Shown piece after piece: positions 42,909 to 51,389 of a DNA stretch of 64,000 nucleotides. This DNA is from Chitinophagales bacterium (GTDB lineage Bacteria > Bacteroidota > Bacteroidia > Chitinophagales > UBA8649): the NCBI GenBank assembly GCA_020635995.1, contig JACJYS010000001.1:186001-250000 (forward strand). Reading direction: 5' to 3'. The notes beneath the pieces are model-generated. The model worked only from the letters and a program-made list of their open reading frames with translations. It did not search any database and was not told the origin of the DNA. The translations under genes were made by a program, and so were the position numbers. Numbering within the stretch: the first letter of the stretch is position 1; every line of letters starts with the position of its first letter.

Positions 42909-44033
42909 ATGGCAAAGAGAGATTATTATGAGGTATTGGGTGTTACAAAATCTGCTACTATTATTGAAATTAAAAAAGCATATAGAAAAGTAGCCTTAAA
43001 ATATCATCCCGATAGGAATCCTGACAATCCAGCGGCAGAAGAAAAATTTAAAGAAGCTGCCGAAGCGTATGAAGTATTAGGCAACGAAGATAAAAAAGCC
43101 AAATACGATCGTTTTGGTCATGCAGGTGTTGATGGTCCCGGTGGTTTTGGCGGTGGTGGTGGCATGAATATGGAAGACATATTCAGTCAGTTTGGCGATA
43201 TTTTTGGTGGTGGAGGCGGAGGTTTTGGCTCTTTCTTTGGTGGTGGAGGTCGTGGCGGTTCTCGGGTTCAAAAAGGAAGTAATTTAAGAGTAAAATTAAA
43301 ACTTACCTTAGAAGACATAGAAGCTGGCGTAGAGAAAAAAATAAAACTCAATAAACTCGTAAATGTTGAAGGTTCTACTTTTGATACCTGTCCTACCTGT
43401 GGAGGAAGCGGTGCTGTGCGTAGAGTTACTAATACTATTTTAGGGCAAATGCAAACCACATCTACCTGCCCTACTTGCAATGGAGCAGGCAAAAGCATAA
43501 GCAAAAGAGCTCCGGGAGCAGACAGTAACGGACAAAAAAGAGAAGAACGTGTAGTGAGTGTAAACATACCCGCAGGTGTAGAAGATGGCATGCAGTTACA
43601 AGTGCGTGGAGAAGGAAACGAAGGACCTTTTAATGGCATTAATGGCGATTTAATAGTGCTAATAGAAGAAGAAAAACACGAAGCTTTAGTTAGAGATGGA
43701 CAAAATGTACTATATAAATTAGACTTAAATTTTGCCGATGCCACATTAGGCACATCTGTAGAAGTACCAACCATAGGAGGCAAAGCAAAAATAAAAGTCC
43801 CGGAAGGAACACAAAGTGGCAAAGTACTAAGACTAAAAGGAAAAGGGCTACCAAGCGTTAATGCTTATGGCAAGGGCGACCAATTGGTTTACGTATATGT
43901 TTATACACCACAAGACTTAACTAAAGAAGAAAAAAGACTGCTGGAAAAACTGAGAGAAAGCGAAAATTTTAAACCTAAGGAAGTAAGCGAAAGTAAAAGT
44001 TTTTTTGATAATGTAAAAGACTTTTTTAGCTAA
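42909..44033 (+). CDS. dnaJ: Chaperone DnaJ with reduced zinc-finger region
   Basis: 374 aa. The J domain (residues 3-68, with HPDRNP) is followed by a very Gly-rich linker (about 75-120), the zinc region, and two C-terminal substrate domains. Only two CxxCxGxG motifs (CPTCGGSG and CPTCNGAG) are present rather than the usual four, so one zinc can be bound. I recall the same pattern in other flavobacterial DnaJ, so it is probably a lineage trait. It stimulates DnaK ATPase. Confidence 0.95.
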   Translation: MAKRDYYEVLGVTKSATIIEIKKAYRKVALKYHPDRNPDNPAAEEKFKEAAEAYEVLGNEDKKAKYDRFGHAGVDGPGGFGGGGGMNMEDIFSQFGDIFGGGGGGFGSFFGGGGRGGSRVQKGSNLRVKLKLTLEDIEAGVEKKIKLNKLVNVEGSTFDTCPTCGGSGAVRRVTNTILGQMQTTSTCPTCNGAGKSISKRAPGADSNGQKREERVVSVNIPAGVEDGMQLQVRGEGNEGPFNGINGDLIVLIEEEKHEALVRDGQNVLYKLDLNFADATLGTSVEVPTIGGKAKIKVPEGTQSGKVLRLKGKGLPSVNAYGKGDQLVYVYVYTPQDLTKEEKRLLEKLRESENFKPKEVSESKSFFDNVKDFFS

Positions 44034-44076
44034 TTTGGCACAGTTTATGATTACTAAAAGATAAAATTAAAAACCT

Positions 44077-45363
44077 ATGAAAAGAATAAATATTTTATTG
44101 GCATCGGCATTAGCTTTTATTGGTGTTAATGCACAGAGCTACAACCCTGTTTCTACAGAATATACCGCATTTTCCGATGGAGAAAAAGAAGTGTTTAAAG
44201 TAGTATTTAATCAAGTAAGTCAAAAACAAGTAGATGAAGCTGTAAAAGATTACTTAAAAAACTACAAAGCAAAATTAAGTGGCGTAAAAGGTGTAAAAGA
44301 TGAATACACCGCTTCAGATTTAAAATTAACTAACGTTAATACTGCCGCTACTAATATGGTTTTAAAAACAACAGAGTTAGAAGGCAATGCTACACTTTAT
44401 GTACATTATTTAGTAGATGGCAAAATAGTATCTGAAAAAAATACACCAAGCGAATTTGGTGGATATGAAAAATTTACCGAAGCCATAGCAAATAAAGCAA
44501 CATACATAGCTTATGATGCGGTACTTAAAACTCAAAACAAAGTAGTTTCTGATAAAGAAAGCGACCTAAAAAACTTAGAAAAAGATGAGAAAAAAGCACA
44601 CGACAGCATAGGCGATGCTAAAAAATCTATTAAAGATTCAGAAACAGCATTAAGCAGTTTAGAAAAAGATTTATCTAACCAAAAAGCGTTAGTATTATCT
44701 AAAAAACAAGAAGTAGAAGCTAAAAAAGCTGAAATAGCAAGCGTTAATGTAAAAACATTAGAAAGCGATATTAAAACATTAGATAAAGAAAATAGCTCAA
44801 TAGCTAAAGACATAGCAAAAGACAGAGAGTCTATAGCCAAAACTAATGGCGAAATAGCTATACAACAAACAAACTTAGAAACTTTAAGAAAAACTATAGA
44901 TGCACAAAAGCAAGTATTAGCTGTTTCTGCCGATAAAAAACAACTTAAAGAAGTACAAAGTTTAGAAAAAGACGAAGCTAAATTAATAGGCGGTATTGAA
45001 GAGCAAAAAGGTTCTATAGCTAACACAGAAGCAGCTATTGCTACAAAAGAAAGCACTATAGAAACTAATAAAGCAAAAATAGCAGCTATACAATCTAAAA
45101 TTAATACGCACAGCGAAGATGCTTTAAAAGATCAATTAAAAGTATTAGAAAAAGATTTGAGTTCTTTAGAAAAAGAAGAAAATAGTATTACTAAAAATAT
45201 AGATAAAAACAATAGCAATATCACTTCACAAGAAGAAAACATAAGACAAGCTAATGCTGAAATAGAAAAATTAAAAACAGCACAAGCAGACAAGAAAAAA
45301 GAAATAGATACAGCTAAAGAAGCGGTTAAAAATACCGAAACAGAGCAAGGCAAGTATAAATAA
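44077..45363 (+). CDS. Secreted coiled-coil protein of unknown function
   Basis: 428 aa with a signal peptide (MKRINILLASALAFIGVNAQS). Residues 22-145 form a small globular domain; residues 145-428 are almost pure coiled coil rich in Lys, Glu, Ser and Ala, with repeated phrases such as LEKDEKKA, LEKDLSN, LEKDEAK, LEKDLSSLEKEEN. It is a predicted periplasmic or surface fibre protein. No known family was recognised. A strong terminator follows. It is 43 bases after dnaJ but has no clear functional link. Confidence 0.75.
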   Translation: MKRINILLASALAFIGVNAQSYNPVSTEYTAFSDGEKEVFKVVFNQVSQKQVDEAVKDYLKNYKAKLSGVKGVKDEYTASDLKLTNVNTAATNMVLKTTELEGNATLYVHYLVDGKIVSEKNTPSEFGGYEKFTEAIANKATYIAYDAVLKTQNKVVSDKESDLKNLEKDEKKAHDSIGDAKKSIKDSETALSSLEKDLSNQKALVLSKKQEVEAKKAEIASVNVKTLESDIKTLDKENSSIAKDIAKDRESIAKTNGEIAIQQTNLETLRKTIDAQKQVLAVSADKKQLKEVQSLEKDEAKLIGGIEEQKGSIANTEAAIATKESTIETNKAKIAAIQSKINTHSEDALKDQLKVLEKDLSSLEKEENSITKNIDKNNSNITSQEENIRQANAEIEKLKTAQADKKKEIDTAKEAVKNTETEQGKYK

Positions 45364-45384
45364 TAGTCTTTTTAAGAACAATAA

Positions 45385-45422
45385 AATAAGCCCACTAATT
45401 ACAACTAATTAGTGGGCTTATT
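45385..45422. terminator. Strong bidirectional intrinsic terminator
   Basis: Perfect 17-bp stem: AATAAGCCCACTAATTA at 45385-45401 and its exact complement at 45406-45422 with loop CAAC, followed by TTGTTTTTG. It separates the coiled-coil gene from the convergent LOG-like gene. Confidence 0.9.
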
Positions 45423-45524
45423 GTTTTTGTGTATTAGCACCAATTTAGAAAATAGTTTAAAATTCAATGATAAATGCCGTATTTAATAAACCGATATTAA
45501 ACCCTAAATGGTATTAAATTTGAG

Positions 45525-46214
45525 TTAAAAATTTGGTTTCAATGAAGTTTTAGAGTTTTCATAAAACTCATTAATAATACTTACCGCTTCTTCTGGGCTA
45601 TCTGTTAGTTGTACCAAATCTATATCGCCTTCGCTTATATTATTATTCCCCAGCATGGTGTTTTTTATCCAGTCTATAAGTCCACCCCAATATTCTGTAC
45701 CCATTAAAATAACGGGCACTCTGTCTATTTTTTTAGTTTGAATAAGTGTTAGGCTTTCAAAAAGCTCATCCATAGTACCAAAACCACCCGGCAACAAAAT
45801 AAAAGCTTGGGCATATTTCACAAACATTACTTTTCGGGCAAAAAAGTAATTAAAATGGAAAAGTTTGTCCTCGTCTATATATTTATTTGATGATTGCTCA
45901 TGTGGTAAATCTATGTTCAATCCCACCGATTTTCCGCCCACATTTTTTGCACCTCTGTTTCCTGCTTCCATAATGCCCGGGCCTCCGCCTGTAATTATTC
46001 CATAGCCTTCTTCTACTAAAAGCTCCGCCACTTTTACCGACATTTGGTAGTATTTATTATCTTCTTTAGTTCTAGCAGAACCATATATAGAAATACAAGG
46101 GCCAATAGCTTCCAGTCTGTCATATCCTTCCACAAATTCGCTTAATATTTTAAACATTGTCCAGCTACTTTTAGCCTGAATTTCTGTCCACGTTTTAATT
46201 GGTTTATTTGTCAT
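45525..46214 (-). CDS. TIGR00730/LOG-family Rossmann-fold protein
   Basis: 229 aa. The conserved motifs GGGPGIMEAGNRGAKNVGG (about residue 75) and LPGGFGTMDELFE (about 135) identify the lysine decarboxylase-like/LOG family. Members with these motifs hydrolyse cytokinin or other nucleoside 5'-monophosphates to the base. Here the in vivo substrate is unknown. The start lies in the end of the symporter gene (11-base overlap). Confidence 0.92.
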   Translation of the reverse strand: MTNKPIKTWTEIQAKSSWTMFKILSEFVEGYDRLEAIGPCISIYGSARTKEDNKYYQMSVKVAELLVEEGYGIITGGGPGIMEAGNRGAKNVGGKSVGLNIDLPHEQSSNKYIDEDKLFHFNYFFARKVMFVKYAQAFILLPGGFGTMDELFESLTLIQTKKIDRVPVILMGTEYWGGLIDWIKNTMLGNNNISEGDIDLVQLTDSPEEAVSIINEFYENSKTSLKPNF

Positions 46215-47655
46215 TATCTTTTTTTGAAATCAATAATAAGCCTGCAAAGGTAATGCCACCATTTATTAAAAGCAATTCATAACCAAAAGTATAGCCTATT
46301 AGCTGTGGCGAATATTTATTAATGAAGAAAGTTAAAACAGGCGAAAGCACACAAATTAAAGGCACTAAATGGTCTTTAACTTTTAATTTGGTTAAAATAC
46401 CAAAAGTAAACAAGCCCAATAATGGACCATAAGTGTAGCCCGCAAATGTGAAAATTTGAGAAATAACACTCTCATTTCCCAGTTTATCAAAAAACCAAAC
46501 AGTTAAAATTAGAATTACCGAAAATGTTATGTGCACATAAAGCCTTGTCTTTTTACTTGAAGCAGTTTCTTTTTTGTGCATATTTAAAAAATCAACACAA
46601 AAAGCGGTAGTTAAAGAAGTAAGAGCAGAATCGGCACTGGAATATGCTGCGGCTATTAAGCCCAACAAAAAAATAACACCTGCCACCACAGGAAAATGAT
46701 GCAAGGCAATTTCTGGAAATAAATAATCTGGTCGGGCAGGAATTTGTAAACCTATGCTATTGGCATAAACAAACAAAAAAGCTCCTAAACATAAAAACAA
46801 AAAGTTAATTGGAATAAGCATAATACTCATGCTAATAATATTCTTTTTAGCTTCATTTTCGTTTTTGCAAGTTAAGTTTTTTTGCATCATATCTTGGTCA
46901 AGACCTGTCATAACTAAAGCTATTAAAGCTCCGCTAAAAAATTGCTTTACAAAATGCAGTTTGCTGGTGCTAAAATCTTTAAAAAACAAAGTTTTAGTAT
47001 AGCCCATTTCTGTAGCTTGTGTCCAAAGTTCGCTAATATTAAAACCCGTTTGTTTGCTTATATAATAAATAGCAAAAAGCAAAGCAATAATCATAAAACT
47101 GGTTTGTAACGTGTCGGTTATTACTATGGTTTTTATACCTCCTTGGTAAGTGTAAATCCATATTAAAACAACGGTAATTATAGTGGTAAAAATAAAGGGT
47201 ATATGATAATGACTAAACAAAAAATGATGCAACACACCTGCCACCAAAAACAACCTAAAAGAAGCTCCCACTACCCGGCTTAAAAGGAAAAAAGCGGAGC
47301 CCGTTTTATGAGATAAAAACCCAAATCGCTCGCCAAGATATTCGTAAATAGAAATAAGATTTAGCTTATAATATATAGGAATTAAAACAAAAGCAATAAA
47401 GGCGTAGCCCAGTAAATAACCAAAAACCAACTGTAAATAAGAAAAAGAAGCACCGCCCACCTGCCCTGGCACACTTAAAAAAGTAACACCACTCAGCGAA
47501 GCTCCTATCATACCAAAAGCCACTAAGTACCACTTAGAGTTTTTATTGCCACTAAAAAAAGTATTGTTATCGCCAGAGCCTTTAGTAAGCTGAGCTATAA
47601 GTATTAAAAACAAAAAATAAGCAGAGATAGTTATAATAATAATGAGAGGCGTCAT
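46204..47655 (-). CDS. Sodium:solute symporter (SSS family)
   Basis: 483 aa with about thirteen membrane segments. The SSS family pattern is visible in GASLSGVTFLSVPGQVGGAS (about 52-71), YQGGIKTIVITDTLQT and GLIAAAYSSADSALTSLTT. The substrate is not clear; Bacteroidota homologues are often annotated as sugar or amino-acid symporters. A consensus promoter lies upstream and the LOG-like gene follows in the same operon. Confidence 0.9.
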   Translation of the reverse strand: MTPLIIIITISAYFLFLILIAQLTKGSGDNNTFFSGNKNSKWYLVAFGMIGASLSGVTFLSVPGQVGGASFSYLQLVFGYLLGYAFIAFVLIPIYYKLNLISIYEYLGERFGFLSHKTGSAFFLLSRVVGASFRLFLVAGVLHHFLFSHYHIPFIFTTIITVVLIWIYTYQGGIKTIVITDTLQTSFMIIALLFAIYYISKQTGFNISELWTQATEMGYTKTLFFKDFSTSKLHFVKQFFSGALIALVMTGLDQDMMQKNLTCKNENEAKKNIISMSIMLIPINFLFLCLGAFLFVYANSIGLQIPARPDYLFPEIALHHFPVVAGVIFLLGLIAAAYSSADSALTSLTTAFCVDFLNMHKKETASSKKTRLYVHITFSVILILTVWFFDKLGNESVISQIFTFAGYTYGPLLGLFTFGILTKLKVKDHLVPLICVLSPVLTFFINKYSPQLIGYTFGYELLLINGGITFAGLLLISKKDNDK

Positions 47656-47671
47656 GTAGTTTAGTTTGTTG

Positions 47672-47679
47672 CAAAGCTA
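47672..47679 (-). promoter_or_regulatory. -7 promoter box (TAGCTTTG) of the symporter operon
   Basis: Perfect TAnnTTTG match 16 bases before the symporter ATG. A near-consensus box for the divergent oxygenase gene (TACCTTTA) lies at 47691-47698. Confidence 0.55.
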
Positions 47680-47704
47680 CATTTTTTTGTTTACCTTTAA
47701 AGTC

Positions 47705-48670
47705 ATGCAGATTCCTGTTATTGATATAAGCCAATTAATCACAAACAAAGAGAAAATAGCAAAGGATATAAGAGAAGCTTGTAGCCAAACAGGCTTTTTT
47801 TACATAAAAAATCATGGCGTTTCGGAAAAATTACAAAATGATTTAGCCAATATTAGCGAACGATTTTTTAAGTTGCCTTTAGAGGAAAAGAATAAAATTA
47901 ATATGAAAAAAGCAGGCAAAGCATGGCGGGGTTATTTTCCTGTTAAGGGCGAACTAACCTCTAATCTGCCCGATTTGAAAGAAGGCATCTATTTTGGCGA
48001 AGAACATAATGAACAAAGCAAAGAAGTTTTAAATAGTGTTCCATTGTTTGGGGCAAATTTATATCCTCATCAAGTGCCTAAATTTAAAGAAATAGTAGAA
48101 CAATATATGCTCGCCATGAAGGAACTGGCTGATAGGGTAATGCAAGCTATAGCTTTAAGTTTGGACTTGGAAATGGATTATTTTATAAAACATTACACTT
48201 ATAATCCCACTCATTTGTTCCGAATATTTCATTATCCGCCTACAAAGCAAAAAGGAGAAGATGAACTTTGGGGTGTAGGAGCACATACCGATTATGGTTT
48301 AATAACTATTTTAAAGCAAGATGAAGTGGGTGGGCTACAAGTAAAAAGTAAAGATGGTTGGATAGACGCTCCACCAATTAAAAATACTTTTGTGTGCAAT
48401 ATAGGCGATATGTTGGATTATTTAACGGGCGGATTTTATCAATCTACTTTGCATAGGGTTAGAAACACTACCAATAAGAGTAGGTATTCGTTTCCTTATT
48501 TTTTTGACCCAAATTTTAATGCAGAAATAAAACAAATAGATTTAAGCCACTTAAGTATTGATAAATTTGAAAGAAACACACGTTGGGATAATACAGATTT
48601 ACATGCTTTTAAAGGCACTTATGGGCAGTATATTTTAAACAAAATAGGGAAAGTTTTTCCGGAGTTATGA
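47705..48670 (+). CDS. Isopenicillin N synthase-like 2-oxoglutarate/Fe(II) oxygenase
   Basis: 321 aa from ATG 47705 (MQIPVIDISQL), the typical family start; the longer TTG frame overlaps promoter sequence. An N-terminal DIOX_N domain is followed by the 2OG-Fe(II) core with iron ligands in AHTDYGLIT and the later STLHRVRNT, plus the RYSFPYFFDPN motif with the arginine for 2-oxoglutarate. A small-molecule oxidation is expected; substrate unknown. Monocistronic. Confidence 0.9.
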   Translation: MQIPVIDISQLITNKEKIAKDIREACSQTGFFYIKNHGVSEKLQNDLANISERFFKLPLEEKNKINMKKAGKAWRGYFPVKGELTSNLPDLKEGIYFGEEHNEQSKEVLNSVPLFGANLYPHQVPKFKEIVEQYMLAMKELADRVMQAIALSLDLEMDYFIKHYTYNPTHLFRIFHYPPTKQKGEDELWGVGAHTDYGLITILKQDEVGGLQVKSKDGWIDAPPIKNTFVCNIGDMLDYLTGGFYQSTLHRVRNTTNKSRYSFPYFFDPNFNAEIKQIDLSHLSIDKFERNTRWDNTDLHAFKGTYGQYILNKIGKVFPEL

Positions 48671-48673
48671 GTT

Positions 48674-48706
48674 ACTCGTGGCACGACTTGGAATCGTGCC
48701 ACGAAT
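48674..48706. repeat. GTGGCACGA palindrome, copy 3
   Basis: ACTCGTGGCACGACT and ATCGTGCCACGAATA arms sit exactly between two convergent stop codons (oxygenase gene and pyrD) and fill the gap, so it may serve as terminator. Confidence 0.7.
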
Positions 48707-48707
48707 A

Positions 48708-49727
48708 TTATAAAACTTTCTTAATCTCTTTTACTAATTCGGGTCCTTTATAAATAAAGCCACTATAAACTTGCACTAATGCTGCTCCTATATCTATTTT
48801 GCGTTTAGCATCTTGTGCACTCATAATGCCACCTACGGCTATAATTGGGATATTATTTTTATTGTTTTTCATTAAAAATTCCAATACTTCATCAGAACGT
48901 TGCGCAATAGGTTTGCCACTTAAACCACCTGCTCCTATTTCTTCAACTTCTTCTTTTGGTGTTTGCAAACCTTCTCTGCTTATCGTAGTATTATTGCTTA
49001 TTAAGCCTGCAATATTAGCTTCATTTATTACAGCCAAAATATCAAGTAATTGATTTTCATTTAAATCGGGAGCTATTTTTAGTAAAATGGGTTTGGGATT
49101 GTCTTTTTTAAGATTGAGTTGCTGCAAGGTATTTAAAATTTCAAACAGCTTATCTTTTTCTTGTAGTTCTCTTAAATTTGGTGTATTGGGCGAGCTTACA
49201 TTTACCACAAAATAATCTACATAATCAAACAATTTTTCAAAGCAAATAACATAATCATCTACGGCTTTTTCATTGGGTGTTACTTTGTTTTTGCCTATGT
49301 TGCCACCAATTATTATATCCGATTTTCGTTTTTTTAATCGCTTTACTACCGCATCTACACCATCATTATTAAAGCCCATGCGGTTTATAATGGCTTCATC
49401 TTTTTTTAGCCTAAATAATCTTGGTTTTGGATTGCCCTTTTGAGGCAGAGGAGTAACTGTTCCTATCTCTATAAAACCAAAACCTAAGGCAGCCAGTTCA
49501 TCTATATACAAGGCATTTTTATCAAAACCGGCAGCTAAACCTACAGGATTTTTAAAATGTAAACCAAAAATTTTTTTTTCAAGTTTGGGGTTTTCATAGC
49601 CAAACATATTTTTAATTATGCTTTTGCCTAAAGGCAAATTATAAGCACGTTTTAAATTATTTAAGGTAAAATGGTGTGCTTTTTCTGCCGACATTGAAAA
49701 CAGAAAATTTCGGATAAGGTTGTACAT
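48708..49727 (-). CDS. pyrD: Dihydroorotate dehydrogenase (quinone), class 2
   Basis: 339 aa. It oxidises dihydroorotate to orotate in pyrimidine synthesis and passes electrons to the quinone pool. The N-terminal amphipathic membrane-binding helix (MYNLIRNFLFSMSAEKAHHF), the motif GLAAGFDKNA, the catalytic serine region VNVSSPNTPNLRELQ and the FMN-binding VGGIMSAQDAKRKIDIGA are present. Class 2 by the N-terminal extension. Confidence 0.96.
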   Translation of the reverse strand: MYNLIRNFLFSMSAEKAHHFTLNNLKRAYNLPLGKSIIKNMFGYENPKLEKKIFGLHFKNPVGLAAGFDKNALYIDELAALGFGFIEIGTVTPLPQKGNPKPRLFRLKKDEAIINRMGFNNDGVDAVVKRLKKRKSDIIIGGNIGKNKVTPNEKAVDDYVICFEKLFDYVDYFVVNVSSPNTPNLRELQEKDKLFEILNTLQQLNLKKDNPKPILLKIAPDLNENQLLDILAVINEANIAGLISNNTTISREGLQTPKEEVEEIGAGGLSGKPIAQRSDEVLEFLMKNNKNNIPIIAVGGIMSAQDAKRKIDIGAALVQVYSGFIYKGPELVKEIKKVL

Positions 49728-49744
49728 ACTTATTGTTTGTAGTG

Positions 49745-49752
49745 CAAAATTA
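49745..49752 (-). promoter_or_regulatory. -7 promoter box (TAATTTTG) of pyrD
   Basis: Perfect TAnnTTTG match 17 bases before the pyrD start. Confidence 0.5.
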
Positions 49753-49762
49753 CTGAATTTTT

Positions 49763-49795
49763 ATTCGTGCCACGACTTGGAGTCGTGGCACGAAT
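49763..49795. repeat. GTGGCACGA palindrome, copy 4
   Basis: ATTCGTGCCACGACT and AGTCGTGGCACGAAT arms between the divergent promoters of pyrD and rarA. Here it lies in a promoter region, so a terminator role alone does not explain the family. Confidence 0.7.
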
Positions 49796-49830
49796 GCTCC
49801 ATTTAAAACTTTTGTACTACATTCGTATTT

Positions 49831-51099
49831 ATGAATAAAAATATTCCTTTAGCAGAACGTATCCGCCCACAAAATTTAGATAATTATTTTGGTCAGCAAC
49901 ATTTAATAGGAAAAGATAAACCTATAAGAAAGTTTATAGAGAGCAAACAGTTGCCATCTATCATTTTTTGGGGACCTCCGGGCGTGGGTAAAACTACATT
50001 GGCAAGAATTTTAGCCAATGAAAGCGATGCACAGTTTTTTCAATTGAGTGCTGTAGATAGCACTGTTAAAGATGTGCGTGCCATATTGGAAACAGCACAA
50101 AAACTGCCTAAAGTTATTTTGTTTATAGATGAAATACATCGCTTTAATAAAGCACAGCAAGATTCACTGCTTAAAGCGGTAGAAAATGGCACCATTACCT
50201 TAATAGGTGCTACTACAGAAAACCCCAGTTTTGAAGTGATAAGTGCTTTACTTTCTCGTTGTCAAGTGTTTACTTTAAAACATTTAGAAAAAAATGATTT
50301 AGACAAACTACTGCATCATGCTATTGATAATGATGAAGTATTAAAGCAGAAAAAGATAAATCTTAAAGAAACAGATAGACTTATAGCCTACAGCGGTGGC
50401 GATGCTCGCAAACTACTTAATTTATTGGAAATGTTAGTTAGCCAATTTGGCGAAAAAGAAAAAATAGTAATAGAAAATGATGTAGTAAAAGAAAAATTAA
50501 CGGAGTATGCTTCTTTGTACGATAAAAGTGGCGAGCAGCATTATGATACTATTTCTGCTTTTATAAAATCTATAAGAGGCAGCGACCCCAATGCCGCTTT
50601 GTTTTATTTGGCAAGAATGATAATAGCAGGCGAAGACCCTAAATTTATAGCACGCAGGTTATTGATTTTAGCCAGTGAAGATATAGGCAATGCCAATCCT
50701 AATGCCTTGTTGTTGGCAAATAATTGTTTTCAGGCAGTTAATGTTATCGGCTATCCCGAATCGGAATTAATATTAAGCCAAACTACGGTATATTTAGCCA
50801 CCAGTTTAAAAAGCAATGCCAGCTATAAAGCAATAAAATTAGCTAAAGAGATGGCTCGTAAATATCCTAATGCTCCTATTCCTATGCAAATACGCAATGC
50901 TCCCACCAAACTGATGAAAGATTTAAACTATGGCTTGGGCTATCAATATGCTCACGATTTTGAAAACAATTTTGTTGATATGGAATTTATGCCAAAAGAA
51001 TTAGCAGGGCAAAAATTATATGAGCCGGGCAATAATCCACATGAACATAAACAACGGGAGTTTTTAAAAATGAGGTGGAAAGATAAATATGAGTATTAA
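49831..51099 (+). CDS. rarA: Replication-associated recombination protein A (AAA ATPase)
   Basis: 422 aa. Walker A GPPGVGKTT (about residue 51), Walker B LFIDEIHRF (about 100), sensor TTENPSFEV and the C-terminal MgsA tetramer domain (RNAPTKLMKDLNYGLGYQYA) are intact. It acts at stalled replication forks. A structured non-coding RNA lies directly downstream, the place in which 6S RNA genes occur in several phyla. Confidence 0.95.
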   Translation: MNKNIPLAERIRPQNLDNYFGQQHLIGKDKPIRKFIESKQLPSIIFWGPPGVGKTTLARILANESDAQFFQLSAVDSTVKDVRAILETAQKLPKVILFIDEIHRFNKAQQDSLLKAVENGTITLIGATTENPSFEVISALLSRCQVFTLKHLEKNDLDKLLHHAIDNDEVLKQKKINLKETDRLIAYSGGDARKLLNLLEMLVSQFGEKEKIVIENDVVKEKLTEYASLYDKSGEQHYDTISAFIKSIRGSDPNAALFYLARMIIAGEDPKFIARRLLILASEDIGNANPNALLLANNCFQAVNVIGYPESELILSQTTVYLATSLKSNASYKAIKLAKEMARKYPNAPIPMQIRNAPTKLMKDLNYGLGYQYAHDFENNFVDMEFMPKELAGQKLYEPGNNPHEHKQREFLKMRWKDKYEY

Positions 51100-51113
51100 A
51101 ATCATGTTAAAAA

Positions 51114-51144
51114 TTTGATTTAATAAATATTTCGCCTATATTTA
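51114..51144 (+). promoter_or_regulatory. Promoter (TTTG-N19-TATATTTA) of the candidate 6S RNA
   Basis: A -33 TTTG at 51114-51117 and a one-mismatch -7 box at 51137-51144 have the 19-base spacing of Bacteroidota promoters. It predicts a start near 51148. Confidence 0.55.
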
Positions 51145-51147
51145 CAA

Positions 51148-51348
51148 ACGTGTTTTGTGTGTAAGTGCAAGATTTATACTAACTGAACTTTTAAAAGATT
51201 GTAGGGAAATTGCATTTTTCATTTGTGTGTGTTTTGATAAAAGCAACCAAAACTATTTAATACTAAAGTTCAGTTAGTACTTGCACATATTGTTTGAGAA
51301 AACATACTAACTTTTGTAAAAGCTCATTTTTAAAAATGGGCTTTTTTT
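51148..51348 (+). ncRNA. ssrS: Structured ~200-nt RNA, candidate 6S RNA
   Basis: The region between rarA and speA folds as one long interrupted hairpin. Pairing arms: GTGTTTT with AAAACAT (ends), GTGCAAG (51165-51171) with CTTGCAC (51280-51286), and CTAACTGAACTTT (51179-51191) with AAAGTTCAGTTAG (51265-51277). Between them is a large A/U-rich bubble and apical part. It has its own promoter and ends in an intrinsic terminator. A long hairpin with a central bubble, a length near 200 nt and a place after rarA all fit 6S RNA, which binds RNA polymerase holoenzyme. No covariance model could be run, so the name is an inference. Confidence 0.6.
51318..51348 (+). terminator. Intrinsic terminator of the candidate 6S RNA
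   Basis: AAAAGCTCATTTT pairs with AAAATGGGCTTTT (one G-T pair), followed by a T run. It lies before the speA promoter, so it ends a transcript from upstream and not speA. Confidence 0.75.
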
Positions 51349-51374
51349 ATCTTTCATTTCTTGTATTTATATTC

Positions 51375-51382
51375 TATTTTTG
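51375..51382 (+). promoter_or_regulatory. -7 promoter box (TATTTTTG) of speA
   Basis: Perfect TAnnTTTG match, seven bases before the ATG at 51390. It lies inside the longer open frame beginning at 51294, showing that the longer start is false. Confidence 0.6.
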
Positions 51383-51389
51383 TACGGCA

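Noticed and set aside
43268..43822. 184-aa antisense open frame within dnaJ
   Set aside because: It mirrors the conserved dnaJ zinc and substrate regions and has no family features.
44532..45056. 174-aa antisense open frame within the coiled-coil gene
   Set aside because: The long coiled coil has a biased codon mix that leaves the opposite frame open. The sense frame has a signal peptide and repeated heptads, so the antisense is a shadow.
45430..45515. Possible very decayed copy of the 130-bp repeat after the strong terminator
   Set aside because: Contains TAAATGCCG and ends in AATGGTATTA, but too few bases match to claim homology.
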